Shown here: positions 61,983-64,000 of the stretch, one piece after another
How the letters are laid out: every line of letters starts with the position of its first letter
How positions within the stretch are numbered: position 1 is the stretch's first letter
Source: Pelotomaculum propionicicum
GTDB taxonomy: Bacteria; Bacillota; Desulfotomaculia; Desulfotomaculales; Pelotomaculaceae
NCBI RefSeq assembly: GCF_004369225.1
Contig: NZ_QFFZ01000004.1
Coordinates: 62,001-126,000, forward strand
DNA: 64,000 nucleotides
Direction: 5' to 3'
Program-made: the position numbers and the translations under genes
Notes under the pieces: generated by a model
What the model was told of the DNA's origin: nothing
What the model saw: only the letters and a program-made list of their open reading frames with translations
Database searches by the model: none

Positions 61983-63400
61983 TGACCGGAGGAAGCAAAC
62001 CTAAAAAAACTATTGTTCCGAAGAAAAACCCGATGCCATCTCAGGACCCGTTCCTGCGCGCTAAAAATTTTAATGAGGTGGCCCTGGGCTATACGGAACA
62101 GGCGGTTGTGGCCGAGGCCAACCGCTGCCTGCAGTGCAAGAACGCGCCCTGCCGCCAGGGGTGCCCGGTGGAGGTGGACATCCCGGCGTTTATCGGGCTG
62201 GCCGCGGAGCGGGATTTCGCCGGGGCCATTAAAAAACTGAAGGAAAAGAACGCCCTGCCCGCGGTATGCGGCCGGGTCTGCCCGCAGGAGAGCCAGTGTG
62301 AGAAGTACTGTACTCTGGGCAAGAAAAACGAGCCGGTGGCCATCGGCCGCATAGAGCGCTATTGCGCGGACTGGGAGCTCGCCAACGGGGTGCTGCCCCA
62401 GCAGGTGAACCCGCCGACAGGCAAAAGTGTGGCTGTGGTAGGGTCCGGGCCGGCAGGACTGACCTGCGCCGCCGATTTGGCCAAACTCGGCCATGAGGTT
62501 ACGGTTTTCGAAGCACTGCACGTTCCCGGCGGGGTTTTGATGTACGGCATTCCGGAATTCAGGCTGCCCAAAAAGGTGGTGCAGGCCGAGATCAACAATT
62601 TGAAAAACCTGGGCGTGAACATCGAGGTAAACGCTGTGGTCGGCAAATTTGCCGTGGTTGACGAACTGCTCAACGGCGGCGGCTTTGACGCGGTCTTTAT
62701 CGGCACCGGGGCAGGATTGCCTTACTTTATGAACATACCGGGTGAAAACGCCTGCGGCGTATATTCGGCCAACGAGTTTCTCACCCGGACCAACTTAATG
62801 AAAGCCTACCGCTTTCCCGACGCCGACACTCCCATCAGGGTCGGCGATAAGGTAGCGGTCCTAGGCGGCGGCAACGTGGCCATGGATGCCGCCCGCACCG
62901 CCTTGCGCCTGGGCGCCAAAGAGTCCTGGATTGTGTACCGGCGTTCGAAAAACGAGCTTCCCGCCCGCCACGAAGAAGTCGAGCACGCTGAGGAGGAGGG
63001 GGTCAAGTTCGCCTTTTTAACCAGCCCCACCAGGATTATTTACAACAGTGACTACTGGGTAATAGCCATGGAGTGCCTGCAATACAAACTGGGTGAGCCG
63101 GACGCTTCCGGCCGGCGCAGTCCCGTCCCCATACCCGGTTCTGAATTCGTGATGGATGTGGATACTGTGGTGGTGGCTATCGGCCAGGGGCCGAACCCGC
63201 TGGTCCCCAGGACCACCAAAGGCCTGGAGTGCAATAAAAAAGGCAACATCGTAGCCGATCTTGCGACCGGCGCCACTTCCAAGCCCGGCGTTTTTGCCGG
63301 CGGTGACGTGGTAACCGGCGCCGCTACCGTGATCCTGGCGATGGGCGCCGGGCGCACGGCGGCCAAAGCGATACACGCTTACCTTAACGGCGACAGTTAG
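61982..63400 (+). CDS. nfnB: NfnB-type / glutamate synthase small-subunit-like flavoprotein
   Basis: A 472-residue flavoprotein. N-terminal Fe-S domain with CLQCKNAPCRQGCPVEV and VCGRVCPQESQCEKYC, then FAD Rossmann VVGSGPAGLTCAADL and NAD(P) Rossmann LGGGNVAMDAARTALRLGA. GTG 61982 overlaps the nfnA stop and has GGAGGTGG upstream. Forms the NfnAB/SudAB complex with the upstream protein. A ribosome site and a molybdenum-hydroxylase subunit gene follow. Confidence 0.9.
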   Translation: MTGGSKPKKTIVPKKNPMPSQDPFLRAKNFNEVALGYTEQAVVAEANRCLQCKNAPCRQGCPVEVDIPAFIGLAAERDFAGAIKKLKEKNALPAVCGRVCPQESQCEKYCTLGKKNEPVAIGRIERYCADWELANGVLPQQVNPPTGKSVAVVGSGPAGLTCAADLAKLGHEVTVFEALHVPGGVLMYGIPEFRLPKKVVQAEINNLKNLGVNIEVNAVVGKFAVVDELLNGGGFDAVFIGTGAGLPYFMNIPGENACGVYSANEFLTRTNLMKAYRFPDADTPIRVGDKVAVLGGGNVAMDAARTALRLGAKESWIVYRRSKNELPARHEEVEHAEEEGVKFAFLTSPTRIIYNSDYWVIAMECLQYKLGEPDASGRRSPVPIPGSEFVMDVDTVVVAIGQGPNPLVPRTTKGLECNKKGNIVADLATGATSKPGVFAGGDVVTGAATVILAMGAGRTAAKAIHAYLNGDS

Positions 63401-63425
63401 AAATTTTTTAAGAGGAGGTTAATTT

Positions 63426-64000
63426 ATGCTGCAGGATTACCTATTTCCGGAGACTATCAGTGAGGCTGTTTCCTTCTTAAAAAGCAATGAAGGGCAGGCC
63501 AGAATAATTGCCGGCGGCACCGACCTGCTGCTGGATATTCCAGAAGGCAAGATTAAAACAAGTTGCCTGGTCGATATCACCCGTATTCCTGAACTCAGTA
63601 AAATTACCCTGGAGGACGGTGTGATCAGTATCGGGGCGGCGGTAACTCACAACCAGGCGGCGAATTCGGAACTCATCCAGGAAAAAGCTGCCGCCCTGGC
63701 CCAAGCCGCAAGCTGTGTCGGCTCTTATCAAATTAGAAATTCAGCGACTGTAATCGGCAATGTCTGCAACGCTCAGCCTGCCGCCGACACAGCTGTGGCG
63801 CTGGTGGCACTGGGGGCTGTGGCTGAAATAGCCAATCCCGGCGGCACAGAGTACGTGCCGGTGGAAAAAATGTACGCCGGGGTCGGCAAGTCCACCATTG
63901 ACAGCGCCAGCCAGCTGGTGACCAGGGTGAGTTTTCCGGCGGCCCAGAAAAAACAGGGGACTGCCTTTGTGCGCCTGCACCAGCGCAAAGCGCTGGCCCT
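63426..64000 (+). CDS. Molybdenum hydroxylase FAD-binding subunit (3' partial)
   Basis: Open from ATG 63426 (AGAGGAGG upstream) to the window edge, about 191 residues. It begins LQDYLFPETISEAVSFL and carries the FAD motif IIAGGTDLLLD and the later SYQIRNSATVIGNVCNAQPAADT segment, as in xanthine dehydrogenase/CoxM-type FAD subunits. The operon probably continues with the Fe-S and molybdopterin subunits. Its link to NfnAB under a sigma-54 promoter suggests a regulated purine or N-heterocycle oxidation system. Confidence 0.88.
   Translation, partial: MLQDYLFPETISEAVSFLKSNEGQARIIAGGTDLLLDIPEGKIKTSCLVDITRIPELSKITLEDGVISIGAAVTHNQAANSELIQEKAAALAQAASCVGSYQIRNSATVIGNVCNAQPAADTAVALVALGAVAEIANPGGTEYVPVEKMYAGVGKSTIDSASQLVTRVSFPAAQKKQGTAFVRLHQRKALA

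Noticed and set aside
1-64000. CRISPR arrays, rRNA, tRNA, insertion sequences with transposase, prophage
   Set aside because: None recognised on reading both strands; only palindromic repeats and gene remnants were found.

Overview
The window looks like chromosome from an anaerobic, spore-forming Firmicute of the Peptococcaceae type (relatives of Desulfotomaculum or Pelotomaculum). This is inference from gene content: a YaaH-like GH18 protein, a YjcZ-like peptide, an SPL-family radical SAM protein, dapL, Etf with a membrane DUF224-type oxidoreductase, NfnAB, sigma-54 regulators, strong AGGAGG ribosome binding sites and corrinoid metabolism. No rRNA, tRNA, CRISPR array or phage was recognised.

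Layout. 0-7.5 kb: a heterodimeric ABC exporter (first gene cut by the window edge), a GH18 protein, a Gly-rich peptide, and a small secreted repeat protein followed by an OmpR/HisK two-component pair. 7.7-32.3 kb: a large accessory gene cluster. A sigma-54 activator is followed by a -24/-12 promoter and then an FAD oxidase plus Fe-S partner, a UroD-type methyltransferase, an MFS transporter, OsmC, a corrinoid protein, a sulfoacetaldehyde acetyltransferase (Xsc), EtfBA, acetate kinase, a second UroD-type methyltransferase, three thioredoxin-like paralogues, a soluble chemoreceptor, a phosphonatase-like HAD protein, a CobW GTPase, a small unknown protein, a RACo-type corrinoid activator, a TauE/SafE permease and a membrane Etf:quinone-type oxidoreductase. 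32.3-37 kb: an AT-rich stretch with a NitT/TauT-type ABC importer, a BioB-like radical SAM protein and a 3-hydroxyacyl-CoA dehydrogenase. 37-50.8 kb: an acidic secreted protein, dapL, transporter remnants, small redox proteins, an SPL-like radical SAM protein, an SdhA/SdhB pair without a membrane anchor, a GntR/ABC permease pair, NamZ, a CoA transferase and an EamA transporter. 50.8-64 kb: a multi-PAS kinase, two facing gene remnants, TetR-SDR, htpG, a GAF/PAS kinase with an NtrC-type regulator, and a sigma-54 operon with nfnAB and a molybdenum-hydroxylase FAD subunit cut by the right edge.

The main discovery is in the 9.8-32.3 kb cluster. Two of its genes carry an in-frame TGA exactly where the family has a functional Cys: the last zinc-ligand position of the second UroD-type methyltransferase (TGA 22699-22701) and the first active-site Cys of the third thioredoxin-like protein (TGA 25671-25673). 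Each TGA is followed, at 20 and 32 nt, by a 7-8 bp hairpin with a 3-nt loop that has G in its first two positions. This matches the bacterial SECIS model. I therefore read both genes as selenoproteins rather than broken genes.

Working model (inference): a methylated C2 sulfonate is imported. A selenium-containing corrinoid methyltransferase system, reactivated by RACo, removes the methyl group. The FAD/Fe-S dehydrogenase oxidises the product to sulfoacetaldehyde and passes electrons through EtfAB to the membrane oxidoreductase. Xsc then forms acetyl phosphate plus sulfite, acetate kinase makes ATP, and TauE/SafE exports sulfite. The actual substrate is unknown.
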